Below, piece by piece: positions 9,800-20,597 of a stretch of 64,000 bases of DNA (position 1 is its first letter; each line of letters opens with the position of its first letter). Source of the stretch: Excoecaria cochinchinensis (lineage: Eukaryota > Streptophyta > Magnoliopsida > Malpighiales > Euphorbiaceae); assembly GCA_947683425.1 (NCBI GenBank), contig CANTUQ010000055.1:21260001-21324000 (forward strand), in the 5' to 3' direction. Under the pieces are notes generated by a model that was given only the letters and a program-made list of their open reading frames with translations, had not been told where the DNA came from and did not search any database. The position numbers were made by a program, and so were the translations under genes.

Positions 9800-9969
9800 T
9801 TAAGCATGCTTAAGAAGGGTTAGTGAGTGCAGCTGCCCGTGTCTGCCCCGTTTGGGCGAAGCGGTAGACCTCCGAGATTGTCATCTTCCGTGTAGTGATA
9901 AAATGTTTTGAGACTTTGGTCTCCCACGTTACTTGTGGGGATTAAAACTGTTTTTGAGGCTTCGGTCTC
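9800..9969 (+). other. 14-bp palindrome and mini-hairpin string, LTR B
   Basis: TTAAGCATGCTTAA at 9800-9813; then hairpins at 9845-9857, 9910-9923 (GAGAC-UUUG-GUCUC), 9923-9939 (CCCAC...GTGGG) and 9956-9969 (GAGGC-UUCG-GUCUC, G-U pair and UUCG loop). Confidence 0.65.
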
Positions 9970-10224
9970 CCGTGTCGTGTTCCCGTATCCTCCACCATTG
10001 AATTCAGGCTATTGTGTTAAGTGTCTAGTATGTGATTAGTGAAGTGTTCTAATTATTGCGTGATTCTGATTATGATCATTGCTTCATGTTTTTTGTTTCC
10101 AATTCTGATATACATATAGTGACTCTTGAGCTGTGTATATATTTCTGCCCTCTGATGTTTAGTGAATTCTGTATGATAATGTTTAATATATTGCATAGTG
10201 CTCTGTTATGTTTGTTCCTCCCCA

Positions 10225-10266
10225 CTAAGCGTTATCGCTTAGCATGGGTTCTTGTCCCCGTGTAGG
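10225..10266 (+). other. Twin hairpin plus acceptor-like site, LTR B
   Basis: Hairpin 1 CTAAGCGTTATCGCTTAG at 10225-10242. Hairpin 2 at 10243-10262 is CATGGG...CCCGTG with one G-U pair, then TAG/GTGA in place of CAG/GTGG. Confidence 0.7.
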
Positions 10267-10553
10267 TGACAAGTTTTTGGGAGATTGCTCGTGTTGCGCA
10301 TCTGCTGGTCGGCCACATAGGAGTAGAGTCTTTGTTTTTGTTATCTCCTCCTGTAATTCTCTTTGTACATAATATTTTTGTATAGTGGCTTATGTAACTT
10401 TTTGTAAAGGAATGATGTAATCTTTTGGGATTGTATTTAACTCTATATTTTGATTATATGAGATTTATGTTTTGCCCTATTGTTATTTTTAGTGAATGTT
10501 TCCGCTTAGCGCATGTATGTATGTATGTATGTTGTGAGTGAGCGTCGGATTGT

Positions 10554-12252
10554 ATTTAACAGTAAGGATAATGTTAAAAGGACAGGGAAAGTACAAATGG
10601 TTGAGATAGCTCAAAGGCACTATTTTGATCTGAGCAGACCTTTGTCATGGGTTTTCGAGAAGCTAATGACGGGGGCAATGTTGCAGCCATTGCCAGCTAG
10701 GCCCACCGAAAACCAAGGACATCCTGATCTCAAGGCGGATCAGTATTGTGCCTTCCACCAGCACACCGGGCATACCACAGATGATTGCAAGACCATGAGG
10801 TGCCGTGTTCAAGACCTCATTGATAGCAAGTAGATCTTGACCCAAAACTGTGGACGAAGGAGAGGAAGACAAATTAAGTACCCAGGTGAGGAAGGAAGAT
10901 AGTTCCCGCGGATAGTGATGAGCCATTAGCTGAAATAGCTGTGCTGATGGAAGCTTGAAGAAGATAGCTATTCAGATGTTCTTTTTATCCCCGATCTATT
11001 TGATGATGACATTTTTAATTCTAGTTTTGTTAAATGAAATGAATGATTTCACTTATTTGTGTGATGTTTCTTGTGATTTCACTATGCATAATCATGACAC
11101 ATTTATATTTGACATTGATTCAATTAATGCCATTCTATTTAATCTCGGGACTTTGGGGAACCCAAAGAAAATCTTGATAGCATCTATTATAACTCTTGAA
11201 GAGAGATTAAAAAGAGAGCAATTAAAAAAAATGAAATAAAAGTCTTTGCCTGGACCTGTGCTGACATGCCAGGAGATAATTATGAAGTTGCCAAACACGC
11301 TATGCCAGTGTATCCCGATCATGAACCAGCCAAGCAGAAGCCTAGAAGATTCAAGCCAGGAGGGACAGAAAAGGTTAAAAGGGGGAATCCATAAGCAGAA
11401 CCGAGACTAAAATTCTTACTGAAGTGCAATGCCCAACTAGGTAGCTCAACGACATCGATAATGGTTAAGAAGAGAAGTATGCGTATGTGTAAACTATCAG
11501 GATTTGGACAAAGCTTGTTGGGGAGAGAAAAAAATGTACGCAAAAAAAAAACAGAAAAACAAGAAAAAAAGAAACAAATAAAAAAACAAAAAAAAAAGAG
11601 AGAGAAAAAAAGAGATAATTGATTATCAACGTAGGGTAAGGGAAAGTTATCTAGGAGCAAGCTTTGTTCAAATTTCATTGATCTACACATACCTGCTGTT
11701 CTTCTTAGATACTGAAAAGGACCTAAAGACTAATTCACAAGCTAGCCACCCAGTTCATCAGTATAGAGGGTGTGCAGTATGAGAGACATGCCTATATTTT
11801 GCCATTTTTCTTGTATACTGAAAAAGACCTGAAGACTAATCCACAAGCTATCCACTCAGTTCATCAGTATAAAGGGTGTCCAGTATGAGAGGTGAGCTGA
11901 TGACATACAGCTGGGATTCCAAACAAGAGGAAGGCCAAGAAGGTTATAGAGTAGACCCATTTTGGGGTCTGCAATTGGAACCCTTTCAAGAGTCACGCTT
12001 TATTCCTTGATGCATCGGGCAAAAGCACTACTGCCTGTTGAAGCACGTCAAATCTTTAAGGGGTAGTCATGGAAGCAACGGCTACAGCAGCTACAGCACG
12101 TTAAATGGAGATAGGTTTTGGGATTACTATCGCAATCAGATCTATCAGAAAACACCTTATTCAATCGTTTGGGGAGAAAGTCAGAAAGCACCTACTGAAA
12201 GAGTGAGATTTGGTCTTCAAGCCAATAGGCCCGAGTGTTCCAGATGGACGAG
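10554..12252 (+). pseudogene. Rotted Tat gag-pol relic with large internal deletions
   Basis: By comparison with the better copies at 48925-55075 and 56851-62763: gag C-terminal part with the zinc motif at about 10585-10835 (RPLSWVFEKL, CAFHQHTGHTTDDC); pre-RT linker about 10960-11280 (FTYLCDVS, FDIDS, LERL); start of RT to about 11520; an A-rich spacer; a short RT piece in reverse (11635-11700); two direct copies of a segment between RNase H and integrase (11708-11785 and 11813-11895); the integrase zinc region near 11930; and the integrase C-terminus 12020-12250. Most of RT, RNase H and the integrase core are gone, and every frame has many stops and shifts. It reads as an old copy whose right end meets the end of an inverted Tat LTR at 12253. 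Confidence 0.75.
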
Positions 12253-14188
12253 TGTGACGCGCGCCGGATCCCGAGCTCCGCCCATGGGACCGCCTGCAAC
12301 GTGGGCGATCGGGGCATTTGCGGGTCCGTTGGCAGCTTGCGATGAATCGCAAGTGCGTCTATGTTGGGCAACATGGAGGTTTCATGGAGTCGCCACCCAA
12401 TAGAACATTGGAACTTAGCGCTAAAGCCTCGTGACTCAAGAAGTATCTTGAAGGATGACCTCTAACCTCTTGAGCCCATAGACAAGAGCTGGGTCCGGGA
12501 TTTCTCATCTATTTCTACCTCAATTATTTTATGATCAAATTTTAAAATCATTAATTCACTCTTTCTCCACACTATGCAATTGATTAAAAGGCGCACTTAT
12601 TCACATCTTGAAAGTGATAAATGATCAAATAGATAATGAAAGCGATAAATTACAATAATACAAGGAGCAGAATACAACTCCCTTTCGTAAATGTGCGAAG
12701 CATGCATAAATCGGGGCATTGCTCATTTTGAGTACTTTGGTCCTCACATGCATCATTATTAAAATTGGGGATCTTTATTTGTGATGATCTTTATTGGATA
12801 AAAATAGGGTATTGGACCCTTGCTTTTGTGTAAACTTCATTTTATTGAATATAAAACATTGGGTCATTTTTATACATTAACGGGATATGAAAGGAGTACA
12901 TCCGTATACATAGAATAATCAATAAATAATAAATGAAGAAAATACTTAAGAGGATTAGAAAACTAAACCAGATGAAGTCCTCCAAACATTGTAGACTACC
13001 GCTCAAACTTGGGATTATCCAAGAGGGTCAATATACACTCATAGAAGGTTAAGAGATGTTAATATACATAAAATTAACATATAAGAAGTCAAAGAGACCT
13101 GAAAGAGATAAAAAACGATTTAAAAGGATGGAGACAGAACCCACCGACGGCCTTCCTTGGCTGACCGACGGGCGTCGGTTAAGGTAACCGAGATGTCCGT
13201 TTATCACTCAAGGAGGGGCGTCTGTAGGTGGGTGAACGACGGGAGTCGGTGATGAAGATGACCCGTCGGTCACCACTGTCTCCGAAAAAATAGAATGGAG
13301 AGAGAAAAAAAACCTTTTCAAAGTCATAAACTGTTTTTATCTCAAAAGGATATAAGAGAGTCAAAATAAAAGAAAATAATGACAAATATTCAAAAAATCC
13401 ACAAAATAAGAAATAAATATGAGATAATATGGGGAAGGAATCCGGAATATTTACCCTCAGATAATCGCTTTGGGTGAGATTTTTGTGTTGATTAGAGTCC
13501 CGCGCGTTCCACGAGAAGCAAAAGATGAAGGATTTAAAGAAAGAAAATGAACTACTTCTTCTTCAACCCCTCAAAAGATCGATTTTGGAGTCAAAATCTA
13601 AAGGAAACTAATTAGTTTTAGTTCCTTTCAATTGATTTGATCCTTGATTAAATGAAATTCTTTAGTGAATGTGTTTTGTTGGAAGAGAGAGAAAATTTGA
13701 TTGAAATTGGGCAGAGTTTCCTCCTTTGAAAAATTTTCCAACCCTTTTCAAGTAAAAATCCGGAGCTTTTATAGCCAAACACGACCGATGGGCATTGTCG
13801 GAAGAATCCTTCTGACACAAGGATTCGTCCGACGGCCCTGCCACATCCACCGACGGGCGTCGGAACGGTTGCGTGCTCCGGGAAACCAGGCGGCGTTCTG
13901 ACAGGGGCGGTGACTTTTCGACGGGCGTCGGAAAATGCCACAAGCCATCGGTGACTCGAAGCAACAGGCTGACTTCACAGACGGGCTGGCCGTCTGTGGA
14001 GGACAAAAGCTTTTTGACTCGAAAAAACCTCTGTTTTCTCCCCCTCTGCCCAGGAATGGTAAAAAGCCTCATTTCTCGTGGAACGTGGGACTAAAACCTC
14101 CAAATCCAGCCCTTTTATACAGGCTCGGACACTGATTTCATCATAGGGTAACCTCTGATCCGGACCGCTCCGGGACACGGTGGTTACA
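12253..14188 (-). repeat. Tat-type family-1 3' LTR, right copy (complete, 1936 bp)
   Basis: On the minus strand it starts TGTAACCACCG at 14188, directly after a polypurine tract, and ends GCGTCACA at 12253. Near-matching terminal repeats (TGTAAC/GTCACA) support these ends. It carries a TATA box (GGCTATAAAAG, about 13776-13766 on minus), palindrome dyads upstream (13790-13995) and downstream (13140-13290), and the TGGCGACTCC motif (12395-12386). It pairs in inverted orientation with 6540-8393. Confidence 0.82.
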
Positions 14189-14203
14189 GTTGCCCCCAAT
14201 TTT
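14189..14203 (-). other. Polypurine tract of the minus-strand family-1 Tat element
   Basis: AAAAATTGGGGGCAAC (minus) runs into TGTAACCACC. The tract identifies 12253-14188 as a 3' LTR and places genes A and B just upstream in the same element. Confidence 0.75.
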
Positions 14204-15157
14204 TGAGCAACTAGTGCATAAGCGCCTAGATAAGCCAAAACTCAGAGAAAGGTCAGAAAGTAAGCGTACCTGTGACGGCTTTTCACCCTCCGTGCCTTCT
14301 GCCAGGTGGACCTTGTCTCGATCCGCTTGGCGATGCGAAGATACTTCTATCGGTCTTGTCTCGACCTGTAGGTACCTGGCGGGATGCAGCATGGTTTGGC
14401 TACAACCCCAATATGAAGTACGATATGCTCTGACCGCAGCTTCGATCTGGTGAGATGCAGCATGCTTTGGCTACAACCTCGTTCTGGTGAGATGCAGCAT
14501 GCTTGGCTACAACCTCGATCTGGTGAGATGCAGCATGCTTTGGCTATAACCTCGGTTTGGTGAGATGCAGTATGCTTTAGCTACAACCTCGATCTGATGA
14601 GATGCAGCATGCTTTGGCTACAACCTCGATCTGGTGAGATGCAGCATGCTTTGGCTACAATCTCGATCTGGTGAAGTGTGGTATGCTCTGACCGCAGCTT
14701 CGATCTGGTGAGATGCAGCATGCTTTGGCTGCAACCTCGATCTGGTGAGATGAGGAAACCCCGCCGGGTTCCTTGTCCCAAAAGAGATCTTTTTAATCGA
14801 TGTCTATGTTCAGATCGGTGTTTCTTTGTACCTGTGTGATAAAAGATTTTGTTAGTTCACGTTTGAGTGGTCATCTTTTAACCTGTCTATTGATGGCGTG
14901 ATCTAGCTTTATTTGCTATGCCGTGTTTCATTTTTTTTTTGCTTTTCTTTTCTTTTTTTTTTGTTTGTTTTTTTTTGTTATTTTGTCATTTTTATTGACA
15001 TATAAGTAAATATGAGGACATACACTTTCTGTGATGTGATAAAGCAATCACATGATCATGCAAAAATGAAATAAAAGTATCACTAGAAATGTCATTTTTG
15101 TACAGTGCATATACAAAATGAAAATGTACAAAAGATACAAAAATAACTCCCTGAAGA
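14204..15157 (-). repeat. 3' untranslated region of family-1 Tat element with a ~37-bp minisatellite
   Basis: Between the stop of gene A and the PPT. About ten copies of a 37-bp unit (GGTGAGATGCAGCATGCTTT plus GGCTACAACCTCGATCT) lie at 14379-14755, with two variant copies reading TATGCTCTGACCGCAGCTTC. 14920-14980 is a T-rich run. No gene is seen. Family-2 Tat elements also carry a minisatellite just upstream of their PPT (25560-26420). Confidence 0.75.
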
Positions 15158-17191
15158 TCAGAGAGGTGTGTAGTCTGATGGCTCATCGGGATCCTCATCA
15201 TCCGATATATGCACGGTCCCTGGTGGAGGTGGAGCTGGCTGAGCCGTGGAGGGTCTTGCCTCGTGATTATGGGCCCGCCTGAATCGGATCTGAGCGTAGC
15301 CATCTAAGAAGGGCTGGGTACAGGTACTCATAAACCCTAAGGTCTCAGAAACCTTATCTCCCAACTTCTTGAAGGCTTGGCTCAACTGAATGGTCTGCTC
15401 GCTGGCGGCCTTTCTCCTCTGCTCCAGGCTCTGCTCCGTCGGCTCTCTAAACTCCCTCATGATCTGAGAAAGAGGTGGGAGGATCCCCTCTATCGCCTGG
15501 ACATGGGATCTCAGAGAGTCGAGTGACTCATCAATCATCTGTAGGGTCATATCGACCCTCTGAGACGCCTGGTCCTGTGACGTCCTCAAGTCATGAGCGA
15601 GCTGCTGTCTCAACTCCCTCTGCCCCTGAGCAATCTGCTCAATCATCCTCACCTGCTCCCCCCTGAAAGCCTCTAAGGTTCGAGCTTGCTCATCCCTGAA
15701 AACATCCAAGGCCCGAGCCTGCTCCCGAGTCGTATGCTCAATGTAGCCGGCCTGCTCTCGGGCTAAGCGCTCCACCGACTGGGACTGCTCCTGAATGGCA
15801 GCTTGCTGGCGATCCAACCTCTCATGAATGGCCCTGTCTCTCTCATCCTGCCGCCGCTCTAAGGTTGTAAACATGGACATGAGGAGCTGAGAGAAGTCAG
15901 GTGGTGCAGGCTGCTGCGGTGCTGGCTCTGGCGGTGGTGCCGAGGAGGTGGATGCCCCTGGGTCACCTCGGGAGTACGGATGGTATCTCTTGGAGGGCCC
16001 ATGGACAGACCTCTGTACCCTGGCACTCGGTGACGGGACCGGAGTGGGTGCTCTGGACGCCGGTGAATCGGCGAAGAGGTCGTCCATCGTGATCTCGAAG
16101 TCGAAGTCCGAGGGGGTCCTAGGTGGCTCCTGCTGCTGTGGTGGAGGCACAGTCTGAGGCTGAGGAGGCTGATGCTCCGGCTGAGGCTACGGCTCTGGCT
16201 GTGGCTCAGGCTTTGGAGGCTGCTCTGGCTGCAGCTCAGGCTGTGGAGGCTGCTCTGGCTGCGGCTCAGGCTGTGGAGGCTGCTCCTCCGGGTGGTCTGG
16301 ATCTGCACCCAAGGGTGGGAGCGAGAACAGCTGCCGGGTCTCATGAATGGGCAACACCCTGTAAGCCTCTGCCTGGCTTGAAATCGGGGAGATCATCCCC
16401 ATCTGTACTGCCGCCGCGGCGTCTACATGGATCCCCTCCGGCAAGGGTCCCCTCAACGTCTCGGGGTTAACCCCTAATCTCAAAAGTAACCGGGTGATGA
16501 CTCCTCCTACCATCACCACCGGTGTCAACCCTCTACTGACTCTGGTCAAGTTGGCCAAGATCTCATGGCTAATGTTGAGATGTTGGCCTGCCACCATAGC
16601 CTAGAGGCTCCAGATCTAGGCCGCATTAAGCGACCCTGGATTACCAGCTCGACCGAGGTACGAACTGGAAAGCACTCTGTGCAAATACCGGAGTGCCTGA
16701 GACACCAGTACGGTGCTATTCATTGTATCGTGATTGTACAACACTCCCGATATGGCAATGGCCGCCAAATGAGCGCATCTCACCGCTCGCCGCGGGATCT
16801 CGACCCCCTCCTCTGTAGGGAGCCCCATAGCCTGCACGAATCTCTGCCTAGTGATACTGAAGTGGTCGCCATCAAACTAAAACTGAACCACCCCCGGGTC
16901 GGTATCTGCACTCTGAAAATCGGCATAGCGAAGAGTGGCCAGGACCTGGCGAGTAGCCTCTGGAAAAGTATGAAAGGAGGGCTCAAGGAACTCTATCCAA
17001 CCAGCACCCTCGGCGAGTAGATCGAACTCTGGGGCCAACCCTAGGTCCTCTAGAAATGGGCGGGATATAAAACGACTGGCCTGGAACTCTACCTGAGCCA
17101 ACGCTCTATACCTCTGAGCCGACTCATCATGCATCCAATCCGGAGCTACATGCTCGGGCTGGGCCTACAGTGCTCTACGTCTGGGAGGCAT
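15158..17191 (-). pseudogene. Accessory gene A, family-1 Tat element, copy 1 (four nonsense mutations)
   Basis: Reads as one frame of 677 codons from ATG at 17191 (MPPRRR) to the stop at 15158. The N-terminal half (about residues 20-310) is a globular domain like that at 45041-46009 (YRALAQVE, SRPFLEDLGL, GLPTEEGVEIPRRAVR, YLHRVLSSSYLGRAGNP, GGVITRLLLRLG). It resembles the ATHILA ORF-1/putative plant transposon protein families, assigned from memory. A proline-glutamine-glutamate repeat follows (PQPEP/EQPPQPE). The C-terminal ~330 residues form a long coiled coil rich in REQAR-type repeats and end in an acidic tail (HISDDEDPDEP). Stops: about 17166 and 16187 (glutamine codons), 16879 (Trp), 16617 (Glu). 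The leader acceptor before the ATG is CCG where copy 2 has CAG. Role unknown; a structural or DNA-associating protein is possible. Confidence 0.72.
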
Positions 17192-18382
17192 CCGGCAAAA
17201 GGGAAGAGATTAAATATCGGGAATTTGGCAAAATAAATATTTTTAAACTTATTTCCCAGGTGAAGGCCAATTTAGGCCTCACCGGGGCAATAGCGGCCCA
17301 AAACAAGATAGAGAATTGATAAAAAAAAAAAAAGAAAAGAGCAAACATCCTGTCTAAGGAAATAGCCTAATGTGCCTCGCATGCATCATGGGAAAAATAA
17401 CATGCAATCAGCATGGAAATAATTAAAGTGAATAAGAATGGGCTTTCCAGGTCCCAGGGGATGCATTTTACATGAAAATATTCAATTCTTGAATAAATAA
17501 TAATAAAAATTTGGGCAGCACCCCGGTAGGTGTATGCCCAACCTCCTGCATAAAAAGGCAAAAACATAGGCCTCAGGCCTCAACAATAATACACGCATGT
17601 AAATGGGATGCACCCCGGCAAGAGTGTGCCCTCAACAATACAAAGTAATGGCCTCAGGCCGCAAAAGAAACATATGCACAGAATGGTGCGCTAAAAATGT
17701 AGTTCTGAAGCACTAAAATTATAGAAAAATTCTATTTCTATGTGATCATGCAAAAGTTCAGTTTTAAAAGAAAAATGGGCAGCGTTTCCTCTAATTTCTT
17801 AAGGCATCTACAGCATTCTAATCACTCCTAAAGTTTAAAAGGAGAAGAAATGAAGAAATAAATTGAATAAAATTCAAAAGTGGTTATTTACTTACTTGGA
17901 ATCGCGAATAGTGTGGAAACTGAAGAAAAATATAAATATCACAGCGCCCGGTGAGTAGAAAATGCGAAAATATGAAGAAATCACGAAAAAAGATGAAGAA
18001 ACGCTTGAAAAAACGCTAAAAAACGCAAAGAAAAACGGTTTGGGAGAAGAAATGAAAGGGACAGCAGCGTTTGCACCGTCTGTCACTCACCCTTATATAG
18101 AATTTCGTGACCGACGGGCTGGCTGTCTGTCGCGCAATAAATGCGAGTTAATGCGCGTGATGAATGTAATGCTGACGTATGCATCTGCCAGGTGGATTTC
18201 CTTCCGACGGGCAGGCCGTCCCTATGCAGAGGTGGGCAGGCCGTCCCTTTGAACAGGCGGGCAGGCCGTCTCTGTAGAGAGGCGGGTAGGCCGTCGGTGA
18301 CAATTCCCTATAAAATCTTACAAAATTTTGCCCTTTTTGTCTCTTCATTTTCCAGCGTTTTGAGCCTTTCACCTCTCTCAAC
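17192..18382. promoter_or_regulatory. Bidirectional promoter and leaders of genes A and B, copy 1
   Basis: Two divergent TATA boxes lie about 210 bp apart: minus CTATATAAGG at 18100-18091 (for gene A) and plus CTATAAAAT at 18308-18316 (75 bp before the gene B ATG). Between them are a GACCGACGGGCTGGCTGTC block (18109-18127), GACGG-GCAGG-CCGTC (18206-18220) and three more GGGCAGGCCGTC-type repeats to 18297. On the gene A side, CCAA/GTAAGT near 17897 is a donor for a ~700-bp leader intron ending next to the ATG. The rest, 17192-17880, shows short AT-rich and CCTCAGGCC repeats and no gene. Confidence 0.7.
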
Positions 18383-19006
18383 ATGTCTTCCCTTCTAACC
18401 CAAAAGATGCACCGTATCTTAGATGACAAACACATTTAGGAGGAAGGCGCCCTCTCTTCTTTGTCTGGGCTGAAATATCTGTGCCGGGTGAAAGTTGACT
18501 AGAACCTCCTGCTGGCGGCGACCCACTTCTGGAACCCTCGGTTCCACGTCTTCCGGTTCACCCATCAGGAATTATGTCCTTTGCCCGAAGAGTTAGCTTC
18601 CATTCTGGGAGCCCGGTTCCCACCTAGCGCTCTGCCTTGCATCCCCCGCTGTGGCCTATTTCAGACCCGGGACATAGCCACGGCTCTGGGCATACCTTCC
18701 TCCGAGGCCGTCCGGCTGATTCCTCCGGGCTCTTCCTTTTCCCTGGGGCCACTGATCGAGGCTCTGGATCAGTTTACTGACATCCCCACCTATCGGGTAA
18801 GCATCACATTCTTATTTTGCATGGTAAACTTCCTCACTATTGTTCCAGGGGGTTTGACAGGTGATCCTCGCCTGTTCGGAGTCCTGAGCGACTTTCACTC
18901 GGGGTTACCACCTTTACCACTTGTCCTGGCGGAAACCATTCTAGGCTTGGACGTGGTGAGCTCTGGATCCACCACAACCTTTTCTAGCAGTCCCTTATTG
19001 CTCCAG
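18383..19006 (+). pseudogene. Accessory gene B, copy 1, exon 1 only
   Basis: Aligns over 208 codons with the intact exon 1 at 47179-47802 (FWNPRFHVFRFTHQELCPL, PCIPRCGLFQTRDIATALGIPSSEAV, LFGVLSDFHSG, ETILGLD). Two in-frame stops: about 18436 (Trp codon to TAG) and 18499 (glutamine codon to TAG). The splice donor CTCCAG/GTACG at 19006/19007 is kept. Exon 2 is lost; 40 bp into the intron the sequence switches to LTR C, with a short tandem duplication at the joint. The gene runs antisense to the element that owns the 3' LTR at 12253-14188. Confidence 0.75.
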
Positions 19007-19047
19007 GTACGTCATTATTTTAAAGGTAGTGCGTCATTATTTTAAAG

Positions 19048-20469
19048 GTAGTACACTCATTATCCACTATTGTAAGTCAGCAGGTGCTTTGTTGGGTTGG
19101 TTTACTTTGGAATAACCGTAAGAACATGACATCCGAATGAGCATAGTAATGATTTGAGGAATCAGTTTATATGTATTTGAACGCAGGTTTGAACTTCGGA
19201 ATGTATGTCTTTATATTGTAAGCATGATTGGATACCTAAAACCATTATCCGCACTTGTCATGTGTTATGTTATAAGTTTCAGAATGCTTGAATGTGATTC
19301 GACTAATGTATTTATGTATGTGACTCAAGCATGGTTATGTTATATATAAGCATATGAACCGAAGCAGTTGTGGCTGTAAGTATGTAAGATTTAAATGTAC
19401 TTTCTACTTGGTGACGATATGAATGTGATGTTATGTGATTATGCCTTCGGTTTCCGCTATTAGAGTGTTTTCAACATGATATTTTTATATATTAGAGTTG
19501 TGCAGCGGTAATGTGATGCTTTGGATGTCGTCCCTTGGATTTTGGCTAGTGTGTGTATGGAATGTCAAAGTATGTTAGATAGCTAGTAATCTTAATATGA
19601 TAATTGGGTGCGTTATTATATGGTAATTGTGTCGCATTTGATTGGATTGTCAGTTCATGCATGGGTACTTGGTTATGACAATTGCATGTGTAAATCTCAT
19701 GTGACTTCGCACGGTAAGATACTGATATTTGATACCATTGTAGGTTTATGCTTGTGATATAGTATGTAGTTCTGCATGATGATACTTGTATTGTGTATTG
19801 TATTATGTCTGTTATGGCCTATTCTTGACATAAGTATATGGTTATGGTTGTGAGTTTTCGAATTAATGCCTTGCTATGCAAGCCTGATTATATATGTGTT
19901 ATGAATGTTCGCATTTGCCATTGTGAATGTGTTATGCCTTGGCGACCATTGTGAATGGCCGTCCATATTCTTGTGTGTTCTCCCCACTAAGCGTTTATCG
20001 CTTAGCATGGATTTCCTTTCCTTGCAGGTGGCAGGTTTGGTTCTGTTCGAGTCGCGCTTCTGCAAGGTCGGCCACGTAGGAGTTAGAAGTTTTGTATTTT
20101 TGTTCAGCTTTTGTACTTCGGTTTTTTTTTTTTTTGTATTTCTGTATTATTGTATATTTGTAATTATGTGTAAGAATCTTGAGATTATTTTTGGGTAATG
20201 TAAACGTTAGTATGTTTTTATGTTAAGTTATTCCTTCGTTTTACCTTTCGCTTTATGCTTCCGCTTAATGCCTGCGTGTGTGTGAGTTATTGCATGATCA
20301 GTCTGTGCTCGCAAGTTAAGTTAAGTTTTTAATTAACTCGTATTTTCGTATGTATATTATGTATGAATGTATGCTCCCGCGGTTGTGCATGTGCGTATCT
20401 GTGTGTATGAGCATCGGGTAGCGCGCTCGTCGGCGTCCTTCCAACGAGGGCGACGATGGGGGTGTTACA
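19048..20469 (+). repeat. 5' LTR of element C, 3' part only
   Basis: Aligns with 23895-25310. Contains the twin hairpin at 19987-20024 followed by CAG/GTGG and GGTCGGCCAC near 20067. Ends GGGGGTGTTACA at 20469. The part with the palindrome array and hairpin string is missing. Confidence 0.88.
19987..20027 (+). other. Twin hairpin plus CAG acceptor-like site, LTR C (5' copy)
   Basis: Hairpin 1 CTAAGCGTTTATCGCTTAG at 19987-20005. Hairpin 2 at 20006-20024 is CATGG...CCTTG with one mismatch, then CAG/GTGG. The pyrimidine-rich loop would suit a splice acceptor. Confidence 0.65.
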
Positions 20470-20474
20470 GTTAG

Positions 20475-20486
20475 TTGTATCAGAGC
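20475..20486 (+). other. Primer-binding site of element C (one mismatch)
   Basis: TTGTATCAGAGC, one base different from the initiator-Met type site TGGTATCAGAGC, six bases after the LTR end. Confidence 0.75.
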
Positions 20487-20597
20487 CCAGGTTTGATGAT
20501 TCTGGGTGTGTTGTTTGTTATGTGTTGAGTCTTTGCATGAGAGTCGGTTTTGTGTCGTGGCCTAATGCATATGTGTCTTGTTTTGTGTCGTGTCTAG

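Larger units (their letters stand above)
8394..10553 (+). repeat. Tekay-like LTR B, truncated at both ends
   Basis: Shows the same order of landmarks as LTR A with little sequence identity: donor AAG/GTAAGT at 8644, CG-rich palindrome array (9286-9590), palindrome TTAAGCATGCTTAA (9800-9813), hairpin string (9845-9969), twin hairpin (10225-10262) and GGTCGGCCAC near 10308. The usual TGTCACACC start and GTGTTACA end are both missing. It abuts the Tat LTR end on the left and Tat gag on the right. No protein-coding content. Confidence 0.75.

Noticed and set aside
14379..14755. Regular 37-bp repeats resembling a CRISPR array
   Set aside because: No unique spacers: units are head-to-tail with shared sequence throughout, in a plant retrotransposon 3' UTR.
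16123..16470. Alanine-rich plus-strand frame opposite gene A
   Set aside because: Shadow of the proline-glutamine repeat coding on the minus strand.
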